Assembly (NCBI RefSeq): GCF_036898465.1
Contig: NZ_JARUMJ010000001.1
Location: 3,348,001 to 3,412,000, forward strand
Length of the DNA: 64,000 nucleotides
Direction: 5' to 3'
From: Streptomyces sp. B21-105
GTDB taxonomy: Bacteria > Actinomycetota > Actinomycetes > Streptomycetales > Streptomycetaceae
Shown: one piece after another, positions 8,563 to 17,419 of the stretch
Layout of the letters: each line of letters begins with the position of its first letter
Position numbering within the stretch: the stretch's first letter is position 1
Translations under genes and position numbers: made by a program
The notes under the pieces: generated by a model
What the model was told of the DNA's origin: nothing
The model's database searches: none
Seen by the model: the letters and a program-made list of their open reading frames with translations, nothing else

Positions 8563-9110
8563 CCAGCCAGGACTGCCCCCTCCCGACCGATGCATCCTCG
8601 GGCGGCACAGGCCCCACCAGCGCTCTCCAGGGTCTTTGCCGGCCACGTACCAGAGATGGTGCCACGGTTCGTGGTCGCAGTGATCTTCAGAAGGTTTCCA
8701 TCCTTATTGGTCTGGGTCTCCCGCACCTGCGTATCACTCCCGAAGACCCCCCTGGCCGCGGCGGCAATCCACTCGTCGGCCTGGACGGCGGATTCAACGA
8801 GAGCACGCTTCTGGTCATCCATCGCAACGCTGTCGACCCGGTCGATCCGTAACTCGAATACGCCCCCAACGGCCAACACGGCGAGCGCGCCAAGCGAAGT
8901 GCCCCATGCGAGATCACGCAGCGGCTTGCCTGGAGATCGCCGCCGTCGGTAGATCCAGAGGGCCCCTGCCAGGGAGCCCAGTAGTGCGCCGGTCGCATTG
9001 GACGCAAGGTCCGTCACGCTGCACGAGCGGCCCAGCTGTCCAGCCGCTTGTGCGATTTCCACCGCCCCGCTGAGAGCCCCGAAGGCAGCTGCCGCCGATT
9101 GCGGGCCTCC
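8563..9110 (-). pseudogene. VanZ-like membrane protein remnant, both ends missing
   Basis: On the minus strand the frame reads ALSGAVEIAQAAGQLGRSCSVTDLASNATGALLG with a membrane segment, then a long soluble tail ending near KTLESAG. This matches the C-terminal half of VanZ-type proteins. The frame then runs straight into the antisense of arsM with no stop, and upstream of about 9110 the N-terminal helices are absent. So both ends are lost. It contains a TTA leucine codon (near 8849), rare in Streptomyces. The remnant marks an old junction of the ars insertion. The VanZ assignment rests on motif similarity only. Confidence 0.6.
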
Positions 9111-9318
9111 GGGCGATCGGGCGCGCCCCCAGACCCGTTCTCCCCTTCGGACCGGATCCGCGAAGAGCCCTCGGGCGACGGCAGCGGCGTTCTCAGCACA
9201 TGGGCACGGCACGCCGCTCTCGCCCTCTCAGCGCCCCAAGTGACCCGAGCGCCGCGGCCACCTCGTCCTCCGTGGCGTCAGCCACGGCCTCGGCGATCGC
9301 CGCAGCGCTTCGCTCGCC
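9111..9318. other. non-coding stretch between VanZ remnant and radical SAM gene
   Basis: 208 bp with no convincing gene. Short open frames exist on both strands but have no ribosome site or family signature. It probably contains decayed sequence from the same rearrangement that truncated the VanZ-like gene. Confidence 0.4.
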
Positions 9319-11271
9319 TCAGTGCCCGTGGCCGCTGGTCGCAGCGTCCTTCTTGACCGTGAGCGGCAGCAGCTTCCGGCCGGTCGGGCCGATCTGGATG
9401 TGCGTGTCGAGCGCCGGGCACACGCCGCAGTCGAAGCAGGGGGTCCAGCGGCAGTCCTCGACCTCGGTCTCGTCGAGGGCGTCCTGCCAGTCCTCCCAGA
9501 GCCAGTCCTTGTCGAGGCCCGAGTCCAGGTGGTCCCAGGGCAGGACCTCCTCGTACGTCTTCTCGCGGGTCGTGTACCAGTCGACGTCCACGCCGAAGGC
9601 GGGCAGCGTCTTGTCGGCGCAGGCCATCCAGCGGTCGTAGGAGAAGTGCTCGCGCCAGCCGTCGAAGCGGCCGCCGTCCTCGTAGACGGCCCGGATGACC
9701 GCGCCGATGCGGCGGTCGCCGCGGGAGAGCAGGCCCTCGACGATGCCGGGCTTGCCGTCGTGGTAGCGGAAGCCGATGGAGCGGCCGTACTTCTTGTCGC
9801 CGCGGATCTTGTCCCGGAGCTTCTGCAAGCGCGCGTCCGTCTCCTCGGCGGAGAGCTGCGGGGCCCACTGGAAGGGGGTGTGCGGCTTGGGCACGAACCC
9901 GCCGATGGAGACCGTGCAGCGGATGTCGTTCTGCCCGGAGACCTTGCGGCCCTCGGCGATCACGTTCATCGCCATGTCGGCGATCTGCAGGACGTCCTCG
10001 TCCGTCTCCGTGGGCAGACCGCACATGAAGTACAGCTTCACCTGACGCCAGCCGTTGCCGTACGCGGTGGAGACGGTGCGGATCAGGTCGTCCTCGGAGA
10101 CCATCTTGTTGATGACCTTGCGCATGCGCTCGGAGCCGCCCTCGGGGGCGAACGTCAGGCCGGAGCGGCGGCCGTTGCGCGTCAACTCGTTCGCCAGGTC
10201 GACGTTGAAGGCGTCCACGCGGGTGGAGGGGAGGGACAGGCCGATCTTGTCCTCCTCGTAGCGGTCCGCGAGGCCCTTGGCGACCTCGCCGATCTCGCTG
10301 TGGTCGGCGCTCGACAGGGAGAGCAGGCCGACCTCCTCGAAGCCGGTGGCCTTCAGGCCCTTCTCCACCATCTCGCCGATGCCCGTGATGGACCGCTCGC
10401 GCACCGGGCGGGTGATCATGCCAGCCTGGCAGAAACGGCAGCCGCGGGTGCAGCCGCGGAAGATCTCCACCGACATGCGCTCGTGGACCGTCTCGGCGAG
10501 CGGGACCAGCGGCTGCTTGGGGTAGGGCCATTCGTCGAGGTCCATGACCGTGTGCTTGGACACCCGCCACGGCACGCCCGACCTGTTCGGCACCACGCGC
10601 GCGATACGGCCGTCCGGCAGGTACTCGACGTCGTAGAAGCGCGGGATGTACACCCCGCCCGTCTTCGCGAGGCGGAAGAGGACCTCCTCGCGGCCGCCGG
10701 GGCGACCCTCGGCCTTCCACTCGCGGATGATCTTCGTCATGTCGAGGACGGCCTGCTCGCCGTCGCCGATGACCGCCGCGTCGATGAAGTCGGCGATCGG
10801 CTCGGGGTTGAAGGCCGCGTGGCCGCCCGCGAGGACGATCGGGTCGTCGATCGTGCGGTCCTTGGCCTCCAGCGGGATGCCGGCCAGGTCCAGGGCGGTC
10901 AGCATGTTGGTGTAGCCCAGCTCCGTGGAGAAGGACAGGCCGAAGACGTCGAAGGCCTTCACCGGACGGTGGCTGTCCACGGTGAACTGCGGGACGGCGT
11001 GCTCCCGCATCAGCGCCTCGAGGTCCGGCCACACGCTGTAGGTGCGCTCGGCGAGGACGCCCTCCTGCTCGTTCAGCACCTCGTAGAGGATCATGACGCC
11101 CTGGTTGGGCAGGCCGACCTCGTACGCGTCCGGGTACATCAGCGCCCAGCGGACGTCGCAGGACTCCCAGGGCTTGACCGTGGAGTTGAGCTCGCCGCCC
11201 ACATACTGGATCGGCTTCTGCACATGCGGGAGCAGTGCTTCGAGCTGCGGGAAGACCGACTCGACAGACAT
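9319..11271 (-). CDS. TIGR03960 family B12-binding-domain radical SAM protein
   Basis: 650 residues from ATG 11271. The N-terminal 230 residues form the B12-binding-like region (MYPDAYEVGLPNQG, GHAAFNPEPIADF). The radical SAM core carries C274, C278 and C281 in GCTRGCRFCQAG, ligands of a 4Fe-4S cluster. A cysteine-rich C-terminus (CRWTPCFDCGVC) may hold a second cluster. The family is the usual partner of TIGR03936 (here at 3807-4571), and the pair is proposed to act in one unknown modification reaction. Longer upstream frames have no support. Here the pair is separated by about 4.7 kb holding an accessory patch. Family certain; substrate unknown. Confidence 0.93.
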   Translation of the reverse strand: MSVESVFPQLEALLPHVQKPIQYVGGELNSTVKPWESCDVRWALMYPDAYEVGLPNQGVMILYEVLNEQEGVLAERTYSVWPDLEALMREHAVPQFTVDSHRPVKAFDVFGLSFSTELGYTNMLTALDLAGIPLEAKDRTIDDPIVLAGGHAAFNPEPIADFIDAAVIGDGEQAVLDMTKIIREWKAEGRPGGREEVLFRLAKTGGVYIPRFYDVEYLPDGRIARVVPNRSGVPWRVSKHTVMDLDEWPYPKQPLVPLAETVHERMSVEIFRGCTRGCRFCQAGMITRPVRERSITGIGEMVEKGLKATGFEEVGLLSLSSADHSEIGEVAKGLADRYEEDKIGLSLPSTRVDAFNVDLANELTRNGRRSGLTFAPEGGSERMRKVINKMVSEDDLIRTVSTAYGNGWRQVKLYFMCGLPTETDEDVLQIADMAMNVIAEGRKVSGQNDIRCTVSIGGFVPKPHTPFQWAPQLSAEETDARLQKLRDKIRGDKKYGRSIGFRYHDGKPGIVEGLLSRGDRRIGAVIRAVYEDGGRFDGWREHFSYDRWMACADKTLPAFGVDVDWYTTREKTYEEVLPWDHLDSGLDKDWLWEDWQDALDETEVEDCRWTPCFDCGVCPALDTHIQIGPTGRKLLPLTVKKDAATSGHGH

Positions 11272-11390
11272 CGCGGGGGCACCTTCGTGAGCTGACTGGG
11301 GGTCCCCCGGGCGAAGGCTGGGGGGTGACCATCTAGCGTAACCCGGCCGAAGGCCTCCCCCACCCGCGAAAGATCCGTAGCGGTCGGCCG

Positions 11391-13016
11391 TCAAACCTCC
11401 GTCGCCCCGCGGATCCTCTCCCAGACCGCCGGCAGTTCCTTCTCCACCAGCTCGGCCCGCCGTTCCTCCCGTCCGTAGAGGAGCCCGTACGTGAACGCGC
11501 TCTCCCCCGCCGCGTGCGCCACGGCGGACAGCTCGCGCAGGGTCTGCCGGGCCATGACGCTGTCCTGGTGCTCGCCGAGCCGGCTCTGCAGCGACTTCAT
11601 GGACTTGGCCAGCGCCTTGGCCGGACCGCCGATCGCCGGGGTGGCCGTCTCGGCCGCGTACCGGGTCCGCTTGGCCTTCTTGCGCGCCTCGTGCAGCCCC
11701 TCGTCTCGGTCGTGGCCTGGCGGCGCCGCCAAGGCCTGCTCGACGAGGTCGGACACCTTCTGGAGGTCCTTGCGCACGGCCTTGGCGAGCACCTTCGCCG
11801 GTTTGCCCTCGGCGGCCGTCCGCAGCGGCGGGTCGGCGACGAACGCGTCCAGGGTGTCCAGCAGGGTGAGATAGCGCGCCGAGTCGAGGACGCCCAGCAG
11901 CCGGCGGCGGGAACCGTGGTGCTGTGCCTTGGCCCAGGTCCGCAGTCGTTCGCCGACCGGGCCGGAGACGAGGGTGTGCGGCAGGTCGGCGAGGCCGTCC
12001 GTGAGGCGTTCGGCCAGCACCTCCTGGTCGCGGCCCACGCCCAGCTCGCCGGCCAGCCACTTCAGCTCGACGCCGATCGGGTCGGTGACGGCCCGGTCCA
12101 GGACCTTGCGGAAGGAGCGGAAGGTACTGCGCAGCCGGCGGGTGGCGACCCGCATGTCGTGCACGGCGTCCTCGGTGTCCTGGCGGACGGCCGGATCCAG
12201 CGCGAGGATCGCGTCCCGCTGGGCACGGGCGTACGCCAGCACGTGATCACCGGCGGTCACGGGCTCCCGGTCCGGGGCCCGCCGTCCCGTCCTGTTCGCC
12301 TCGACCGCCGACGTCCCCTTGGCGCCGCCCTTCCCCTTGGCGCCGCCCTTCCCTTCCGCCGCCGTCTTCGCCCCGTCGTCGCCCTCGGCCGCCGCCTTCG
12401 CCCTGGCCCGCTTCTTCCTGGGCGCCGTCTCCGCCAGGGCCCGCGCCAACTTCGAGGCCGACCGCGAGGGCCGCACGCCGGCCTTCCGCAGCCGCTTCTC
12501 CAGTTTGTCGAGGAGGGCGGGATCGCCGCCGTCGGCGAGCTCCACCTCGATCTCGGTCCACTGGGCGCTGCCTTCGCCACCGAACAACCGGTCCGCCCGG
12601 ACGGCGTCCACGCTGGCCTCGGCGAGCAGCCGGCCCTTGGCGTCGAGGAGATGGCGGACGTCCCGGTCCGAGCGGAGTCGCACCACGGGTACCAGTTGTC
12701 CCTCGCGGACGCGGGCACGGACCAGCCCGGCGAGTTCTTCGGGCACGGTGTCGGAGAGCGGGGCCCGGATCTCGTCCCGGACGCCGGCGGCGACGGGGAG
12801 TTTCAGGTGCCAGCCGGCGTCGGATCCCCCGGTACGGCGGCGCAGGGTGATGGCGGCCGCCGCCAGCCGCAGGTCGGACGTGTCGTAGTAGGTCGCGTCC
12901 AGCTCGGCGACGCCTTGGTCGAGGACGGACGCGACTCCCGCCACGCCGGTGAGGTCGGGCAGTCCACTGTCATCGGATTCGTACTTGCGCTCGATCTCGC
13001 GTTTCGTCTCCGCCAT
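11391..13016 (-). CDS. CYTH and CHAD domain-containing protein
   Basis: 541 residues from ATG 13016. The N-terminal CYTH domain (1 to about 200) opens with the triphosphate-binding signature EIERK (7-11) and alternates acidic and basic strands (LRRRTGG, WHLKLP). A Lys/Ala/Gly-rich linker (about 200-255) has KGKGGAKG repeats. The C-terminal CHAD domain (about 265-535) is helical with conserved basic histidine motifs VHDMRVATRRLRS, LHEARKKAKRTRYA and LGEHQDS. CHAD domains bind polyphosphate and CYTH domains hydrolyse or bind triphosphates, so a polyphosphate-related role is likely. It is monocistronic and transcribed toward the radical SAM gene. Confidence 0.93.
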   Translation of the reverse strand: MAETKREIERKYESDDSGLPDLTGVAGVASVLDQGVAELDATYYDTSDLRLAAAAITLRRRTGGSDAGWHLKLPVAAGVRDEIRAPLSDTVPEELAGLVRARVREGQLVPVVRLRSDRDVRHLLDAKGRLLAEASVDAVRADRLFGGEGSAQWTEIEVELADGGDPALLDKLEKRLRKAGVRPSRSASKLARALAETAPRKKRARAKAAAEGDDGAKTAAEGKGGAKGKGGAKGTSAVEANRTGRRAPDREPVTAGDHVLAYARAQRDAILALDPAVRQDTEDAVHDMRVATRRLRSTFRSFRKVLDRAVTDPIGVELKWLAGELGVGRDQEVLAERLTDGLADLPHTLVSGPVGERLRTWAKAQHHGSRRRLLGVLDSARYLTLLDTLDAFVADPPLRTAAEGKPAKVLAKAVRKDLQKVSDLVEQALAAPPGHDRDEGLHEARKKAKRTRYAAETATPAIGGPAKALAKSMKSLQSRLGEHQDSVMARQTLRELSAVAHAAGESAFTYGLLYGREERRAELVEKELPAVWERIRGATEV

Positions 13017-13108
13017 GAATCGAATCTAGTCGGAGTCGGGCCCGTACGGCAGGGCGTACGGGCCCGGATCCCGGCCTGACTCGGGCAAAGCGCAAGGTCT
13101 CCGCGTGC

Positions 13109-14308
13109 TTACGCGGACATCGGCCGCTGCACCCGGATGGACTGCAGCAGACCCACCGCCACCCAGACGGCGAACATCGACGTGCCTCCATAGGAGACGA
13201 AGGGCAGCGGCAGGCCCGTCACGGGCATGATCCCCAGGGTCATCCCGATGTTCTCGAAGGACTGGAAGGCCAACCAGGCCACGATGCCGGCGGCGACGAT
13301 CGTGCCGTACAGCTCCGTCGTCTCACGCGCTATGCGGCAGGCGCGCCAGAGGATCACACCGAGCAGGACGATGATCAGGCCCGCGCCGAGGAAGCCCAGT
13401 TCCTCGCCCGCGACGGTGAAGACGAAGTCGGTCTGCTGTTCCGGGACGAACTGGCCCGTCGTCTGTGAGCCGTGGAACAGACCGGCGCCGGAGAGACCTC
13501 CGGAGCCGATCGCGATGCGGGCCTGGTTGGTGTTGTAGCCGACGCCCGCGGGGTCGAGGCTGGGGTTGGCGAAGGCGGCGAAGCGGGCGATCTGGTAGTC
13601 GTCCAGGATGTGGAGCTGCCAGACGGCGACGGCGCCGGCCGCGCCCGCGCCGAGCAGTCCGAAGACCCAGCGGTTGGAGGCTCCGGAAGCCAGCAGCACA
13701 CCCAGCACGATCAGCACCATGACCATGACGGACCCGAGGTCGGGCATCAGCATCACGATCAGCATGGGGACGGCCGCGAGTCCGAGGGCCTGGAGCACCG
13801 TGCGGTGGTCGGGGTAGAGCTTGTCGCCCGCGTCGACCCGGGTCGCGAGCAGCATCGCCATGCCCAGGATGATCGTGATCTTCACGAACTCGGAGGGCTG
13901 GAGCGAGAAGCCGCCGCCGACGACGATCCAGGAGTGCGCGCCGTTGACCGTCGAGCCCAGCGGCGTCAGCACGGCCAGGATGCCCATGAGCGAGAGGCCG
14001 TAGAGGACCGGTACCGCGTTGCGCAGGGTGCGGTGGCCGAGCCAGAGCGTGCCGATCATCAGGCAGATCCCGATGCCGGTGTTCATGAGGTGGCGGAGGA
14101 GGAAGTAGTACGGGTCGCCCTGGTTGATCTCGGTGCGGTTGCGGGTCGCCGAGTAGACGAGGAGCGAGCCGATCAGGGACAGGGCGACCGCCGACATCAG
14201 AATCGGCCAGTCCAGCCGCCGGGCCAGCGAGTCACGGGCGAAGACCCGGGTCCAGCCGGCCCGCTCGGGCCCGTATCCGGAGACGGAGAAACCGTTCGCG
14301 CCGGTCAT
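13109..14308 (-). CDS. rodA: FtsW/RodA/SpoVE family peptidoglycan glycosyltransferase (RodA/Sfr)
   Basis: 399-residue polytopic SEDS protein (about ten membrane helices) that polymerises lipid II together with its class B PBP. Family motifs are visible: NGAHSWIVVGGGFSLQPSEF, the TDFVFTVAGEELGF loop and the C-terminal PFVSYGGTS. Start ATG 14308 is chosen over the in-frame GTG 14314 because GGAGG lies 8 nt upstream of the ATG. It overlaps the mrdA stop as ATGA, so translation is coupled. In Streptomyces this gene belongs to the spore-wall synthesising complex with MreBCD and PBP2. Confidence 0.96.
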   Translation of the reverse strand: MTGANGFSVSGYGPERAGWTRVFARDSLARRLDWPILMSAVALSLIGSLLVYSATRNRTEINQGDPYYFLLRHLMNTGIGICLMIGTLWLGHRTLRNAVPVLYGLSLMGILAVLTPLGSTVNGAHSWIVVGGGFSLQPSEFVKITIILGMAMLLATRVDAGDKLYPDHRTVLQALGLAAVPMLIVMLMPDLGSVMVMVLIVLGVLLASGASNRWVFGLLGAGAAGAVAVWQLHILDDYQIARFAAFANPSLDPAGVGYNTNQARIAIGSGGLSGAGLFHGSQTTGQFVPEQQTDFVFTVAGEELGFLGAGLIIVLLGVILWRACRIARETTELYGTIVAAGIVAWLAFQSFENIGMTLGIMPVTGLPLPFVSYGGTSMFAVWVAVGLLQSIRVQRPMSA

Positions 14309-16554
14309 GTGCACATCCTCCGGCTTCCCCTCTTGCGCCGTCGCCTGCGGGTGTCGCGGTTGGCGCCGGTGTTCTGTTGGACGGTGGCCGCGGTCTGCGT
14401 CCCGTCAGGCTCGGGAGCGGTCTGCTGGCTGGCGCGCTGCTCCTTGGCCGGGTCCTTGGAGATCTTCGGGGGCTTGATCGTGCCGTCCGCCTGGACCTTC
14501 GGCAGGCCGGCCTGCGGGGTGGGCAGCAGGGCGTTCTTCTTGTCGATCTTGCCGTCGTCGGAGACGCCGTACATCGCGTTGTAGATGTGCCGCACGGCCT
14601 CACCGGAGGCGCCCGAGCCGGTACCGGCCTGGGCGATCGTCATGATGACCGTGTAGTCCTCGCTGTATGTGGCGAGCCAGGACGTCGTCTGCTTGCCGTA
14701 GACCTCGGCGGTACCGGTCTTGGCGTGCAGCGGGATCTCCTTCTGCGGCCAGCCGCCGAACTTCCAGGCGGCGGTACCGCGGGTGACCACGCCCTCCAGG
14801 GCGGCGTCCATTCCCTTGATCGTGGCCTTGTCGACCGGCAGCCTGCCCTTGGGCTTGGGCTTGATCTCCTGGACGGTCTTGCCGTCGGCGCTGACGATGG
14901 CCTTGCCGATGGTCGGGGTGTACATCGTGCCGCCGTTGGCGAGCGCCCCGTAGATCACGGCCTCCTGGATCGGGGTGACGAGGGTGTCGCCCTGACCGAT
15001 GGAGTAGTTGATCGAGTCGCCCTCGCGCATCTTGTTGCCTTCGAGGCAGTTCTCGTACGCGATCATCTCGACGTAAGTGCCGCCCTTTTTGCCGTACTTG
15101 CACCAGGAGGCCTTGTTGGCCTTCCAGTAGGACTCCTTCCACTGGCGGTCGGGGACCCGGCCGGTGACCTCGTTGGGCAGGTCGACGCCGGTCTCCTTGC
15201 CGAGGCCGAACTGGTGGGCCGCCTTGTAGAAGTAGTCCTTGGGCTCACCCTTCTTCGGGTTGATGCCGCCGTCCTTCTTCCACTCCCGGTCCGCGAGGCC
15301 GTAGAAGACGGTGTCGCAGGAGACCTCGAGGGCCCGGCCGAGCGAGATGGGGCCGAAGCTCTCCCCCTCGAAGTTCTTGAAGACCTGGCCGCCCACCGAG
15401 TACGAGCTGGTGCACGGGTAGCCGCCGTCCCACTCGTAGCCCGCCTCGACCGCGGCGGCCGTGGAGACCACCTTGAACGTCGAACCGGGCGCCGACTGAC
15501 CCTGTATGGCCCGGTTGAGCAGCGGGTAGTCGGAGTTCTTGCCGGTGAGCTTCTTGTAGTCCTTGGCGGAGATGCCGCCGACCCAGACGTTGGGGTCGTA
15601 GGCGGGCGCGGACGCCATGGCGACGACGCGGCCGGTCTTGGCCTCCATCACCACGACCGCCCCGGAGTCGGCCTTGTAGTTCTCGCCGGTGATCTTGTCG
15701 AACTGGGTGCGGGCGATCTTCATCGCGTTGTTCAACTCGTACTCGGCGACCCGCTGGACGCGGGCGTCGATGCTGGTGACGAGGTTGGCGCCGGGCTGTG
15801 CCTCGTCCGCCTCGGCCTCGCCGATGACGCGGCCGAGGTTGTCGACCTCGTAGCGGGTGACGCCGGCCTTGCCGCGCAGTTGCTTGTCGTACTGACGCTC
15901 CAGGCCGGAGCGGCCGACCTGGTCGGAGCGCAGGTAGGGCGAGTCGCTGTCCTGGGCCTTGGTGATCTCCTCGTCGGTGACCGGGGAGAGGTAGCCGAGG
16001 ACCTGGGCCGTGTTGGCGTTGCCGGGGGCCGCGTAACGACGCACGGCCTCGGGCTCGGCGGTGATGCCGGGAAAGTCCTCGGCGCGCTCGCGGATCTGGA
16101 GAGCCTGCTTGGCGGTCGCCTCGTCGGTGATGGGGATCGGCTGGTACGGCGAGCCGTTCCAACAGGGCTGGGGGGTCTTCGCGTCGCACAGCCGGACCTT
16201 CTGCGCGACCTCGTCGGGCTTCATGCCGAGGACGCCCGCGAGTTTGGCCAGGACCGCCTTGCCGTCGTCCTTCTGCTTCAGCAGGTCGGTGCGGGAGGCG
16301 GAGACCACGAGCCGTGTCTCGTTGTCGGCGAGGGGGACCCCGCGCGCGTCCAGGATCGAGCCGCGGACCGCGGGTTCGACGACCTGCTGGACGTGATTGC
16401 CGGAGGCCTCCTTGGCGTACGCCGCTCCCTCCCGGATCTGGAGGTACCACAGGCGGCCGCCGAGGGTGCCGAGCAGGGAGAGGACGAGGATCTGGATCAC
16501 GACGAGCCGGATCTGGACCCGTGGGGTCCGGCCGGTCTCGGGGATGTTGGTCAC
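14305..16554 (-). CDS. mrdA: penicillin-binding protein 2 (class B transpeptidase)
   Basis: 749 residues. One N-terminal membrane helix (about 15-36), then a PBP dimerisation domain, then the transpeptidase domain. The active-site triad motifs are present: SxxK in APGSTFK (about residue 355), SxN in GDSINYS, and KTGTAEV (about 612). The C-terminal 90 residues are Lys/Pro/Gln-rich and extracytoplasmic. It cross-links peptidoglycan as partner of RodA, whose gene overlaps its stop. It lies downstream of mreD after a 178-bp gap holding a 12-bp tandem repeat. Confidence 0.96.
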   Translation of the reverse strand: MTNIPETGRTPRVQIRLVVIQILVLSLLGTLGGRLWYLQIREGAAYAKEASGNHVQQVVEPAVRGSILDARGVPLADNETRLVVSASRTDLLKQKDDGKAVLAKLAGVLGMKPDEVAQKVRLCDAKTPQPCWNGSPYQPIPITDEATAKQALQIRERAEDFPGITAEPEAVRRYAAPGNANTAQVLGYLSPVTDEEITKAQDSDSPYLRSDQVGRSGLERQYDKQLRGKAGVTRYEVDNLGRVIGEAEADEAQPGANLVTSIDARVQRVAEYELNNAMKIARTQFDKITGENYKADSGAVVVMEAKTGRVVAMASAPAYDPNVWVGGISAKDYKKLTGKNSDYPLLNRAIQGQSAPGSTFKVVSTAAAVEAGYEWDGGYPCTSSYSVGGQVFKNFEGESFGPISLGRALEVSCDTVFYGLADREWKKDGGINPKKGEPKDYFYKAAHQFGLGKETGVDLPNEVTGRVPDRQWKESYWKANKASWCKYGKKGGTYVEMIAYENCLEGNKMREGDSINYSIGQGDTLVTPIQEAVIYGALANGGTMYTPTIGKAIVSADGKTVQEIKPKPKGRLPVDKATIKGMDAALEGVVTRGTAAWKFGGWPQKEIPLHAKTGTAEVYGKQTTSWLATYSEDYTVIMTIAQAGTGSGASGEAVRHIYNAMYGVSDDGKIDKKNALLPTPQAGLPKVQADGTIKPPKISKDPAKEQRASQQTAPEPDGTQTAATVQQNTGANRDTRRRRRKRGSRRMCT

Positions 16555-16568
16555 TGCGGCTGCTCCCC

Positions 16569-16616
16569 CTCTCGGTGCGCCTCTCGGCGCGTCTCCCGGT
16601 GCGTCTCTCGGTGCGC
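16569..16616. repeat. 12-bp tandem repeat, four copies, upstream of mrdA
   Basis: Four consecutive copies of a 12-mer close to CTCTCGGTGCGC at 16569, 16581, 16593 and 16605, with two or three mismatches. The array ends near the mrdA start (16554), in its 5' leader. It has no evident coding role. Confidence 0.75.
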
Positions 16617-16732
16617 GAACATGTGTGCGCGGACGAATGATGAACGATCGGCCTGTGAGGCCCCGTTCCGCCTGGCCGTACCCCGTTCGGGTGATTCGTC
16701 GACTGGTGCGCTCCGCGTGCGGGCCCCGGTGC

Positions 16733-17404
16733 TCACAGCCGCTTGACCCCCTTGATGCGGCCCGCCCGGGTCGCCCGCGACTTGGCCGCCTTCAGCTTGA
16801 GTCCGCCGCGCTGCCCGCCGATCCGCAGGCCGGTCCCGGAGGAGAGCCAGCCGGAGGAGATGTCGGGGCTGTTGGCGGCGGAGTTGGTCTCCGCGAGGGG
16901 GTCGTTGTCGGCGCGCCGCGCCAGGAACATGATCGCGGGGACGACGAACGGCGCGAGCAGCAGGTCGTACAGGGCGGCCGTGAACAGCAGCCCGGTGAGG
17001 CCGACATGACGGGCGGCGGTGTCGCCGACGAGGGCGCCGACCCCTGCGTACAGCAGGGTGGAGCCGATGGCCGCGCCGACCACCACGACCATCGGTCCGG
17101 TGGCCGACTTGATCTGCCCGGTCTCGGGCTTGGCGAGCCCGGCGAGGTAGCCGATGACGCACAGCACGAGGGCGTAGCGGCCGGCGGCGTGGTCGGCGGG
17201 GGGCGCCAGGTCGGCGAGCAGACCGGCGCCGAAGCCGATGAGGGCGCCGCCGACATGGCCGTACACCATGGCGAGGCCCAGGACGGTGAGCAGGAGCAGG
17301 TCGGGGACGGCTCCCGGGAGATGGAGCCGGGCGAGGACGCTCACCTGGATCACCAGGGCGACCACTACCAGCGGGACGGAGAGCAGGATCCGGTTGACGC
17401 GCAT
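16733..17404 (-). CDS. mreD: rod shape-determining protein MreD
   Basis: 223 residues from ATG 17404. Five to six hydrophobic helices over residues 6-165, including the family-typical GLLADLAPP loop, then a cytoplasmic tail rich in Ser, Gly and Lys that ends RIKGVKRL. MreD anchors the MreB/MreC complex in the membrane. The gene is 15 bp after mreC, so the two are cotranscribed. In Streptomyces the complex is needed for spore-wall integrity rather than vegetative growth. Confidence 0.93.
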   Translation of the reverse strand: MRVNRILLSVPLVVVALVIQVSVLARLHLPGAVPDLLLLTVLGLAMVYGHVGGALIGFGAGLLADLAPPADHAAGRYALVLCVIGYLAGLAKPETGQIKSATGPMVVVVGAAIGSTLLYAGVGALVGDTAARHVGLTGLLFTAALYDLLLAPFVVPAIMFLARRADNDPLAETNSAANSPDISSGWLSSGTGLRIGGQRGGLKLKAAKSRATRAGRIKGVKRL

Positions 17405-17419
17405 GATGGTTGTCAGCTC

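Noticed and set aside
16551..17162. Frame extending mreD into mrdA
   Set aside because: It is a shifted reading of mreD plus the repeat region. Real mreD ends cleanly at 16733.
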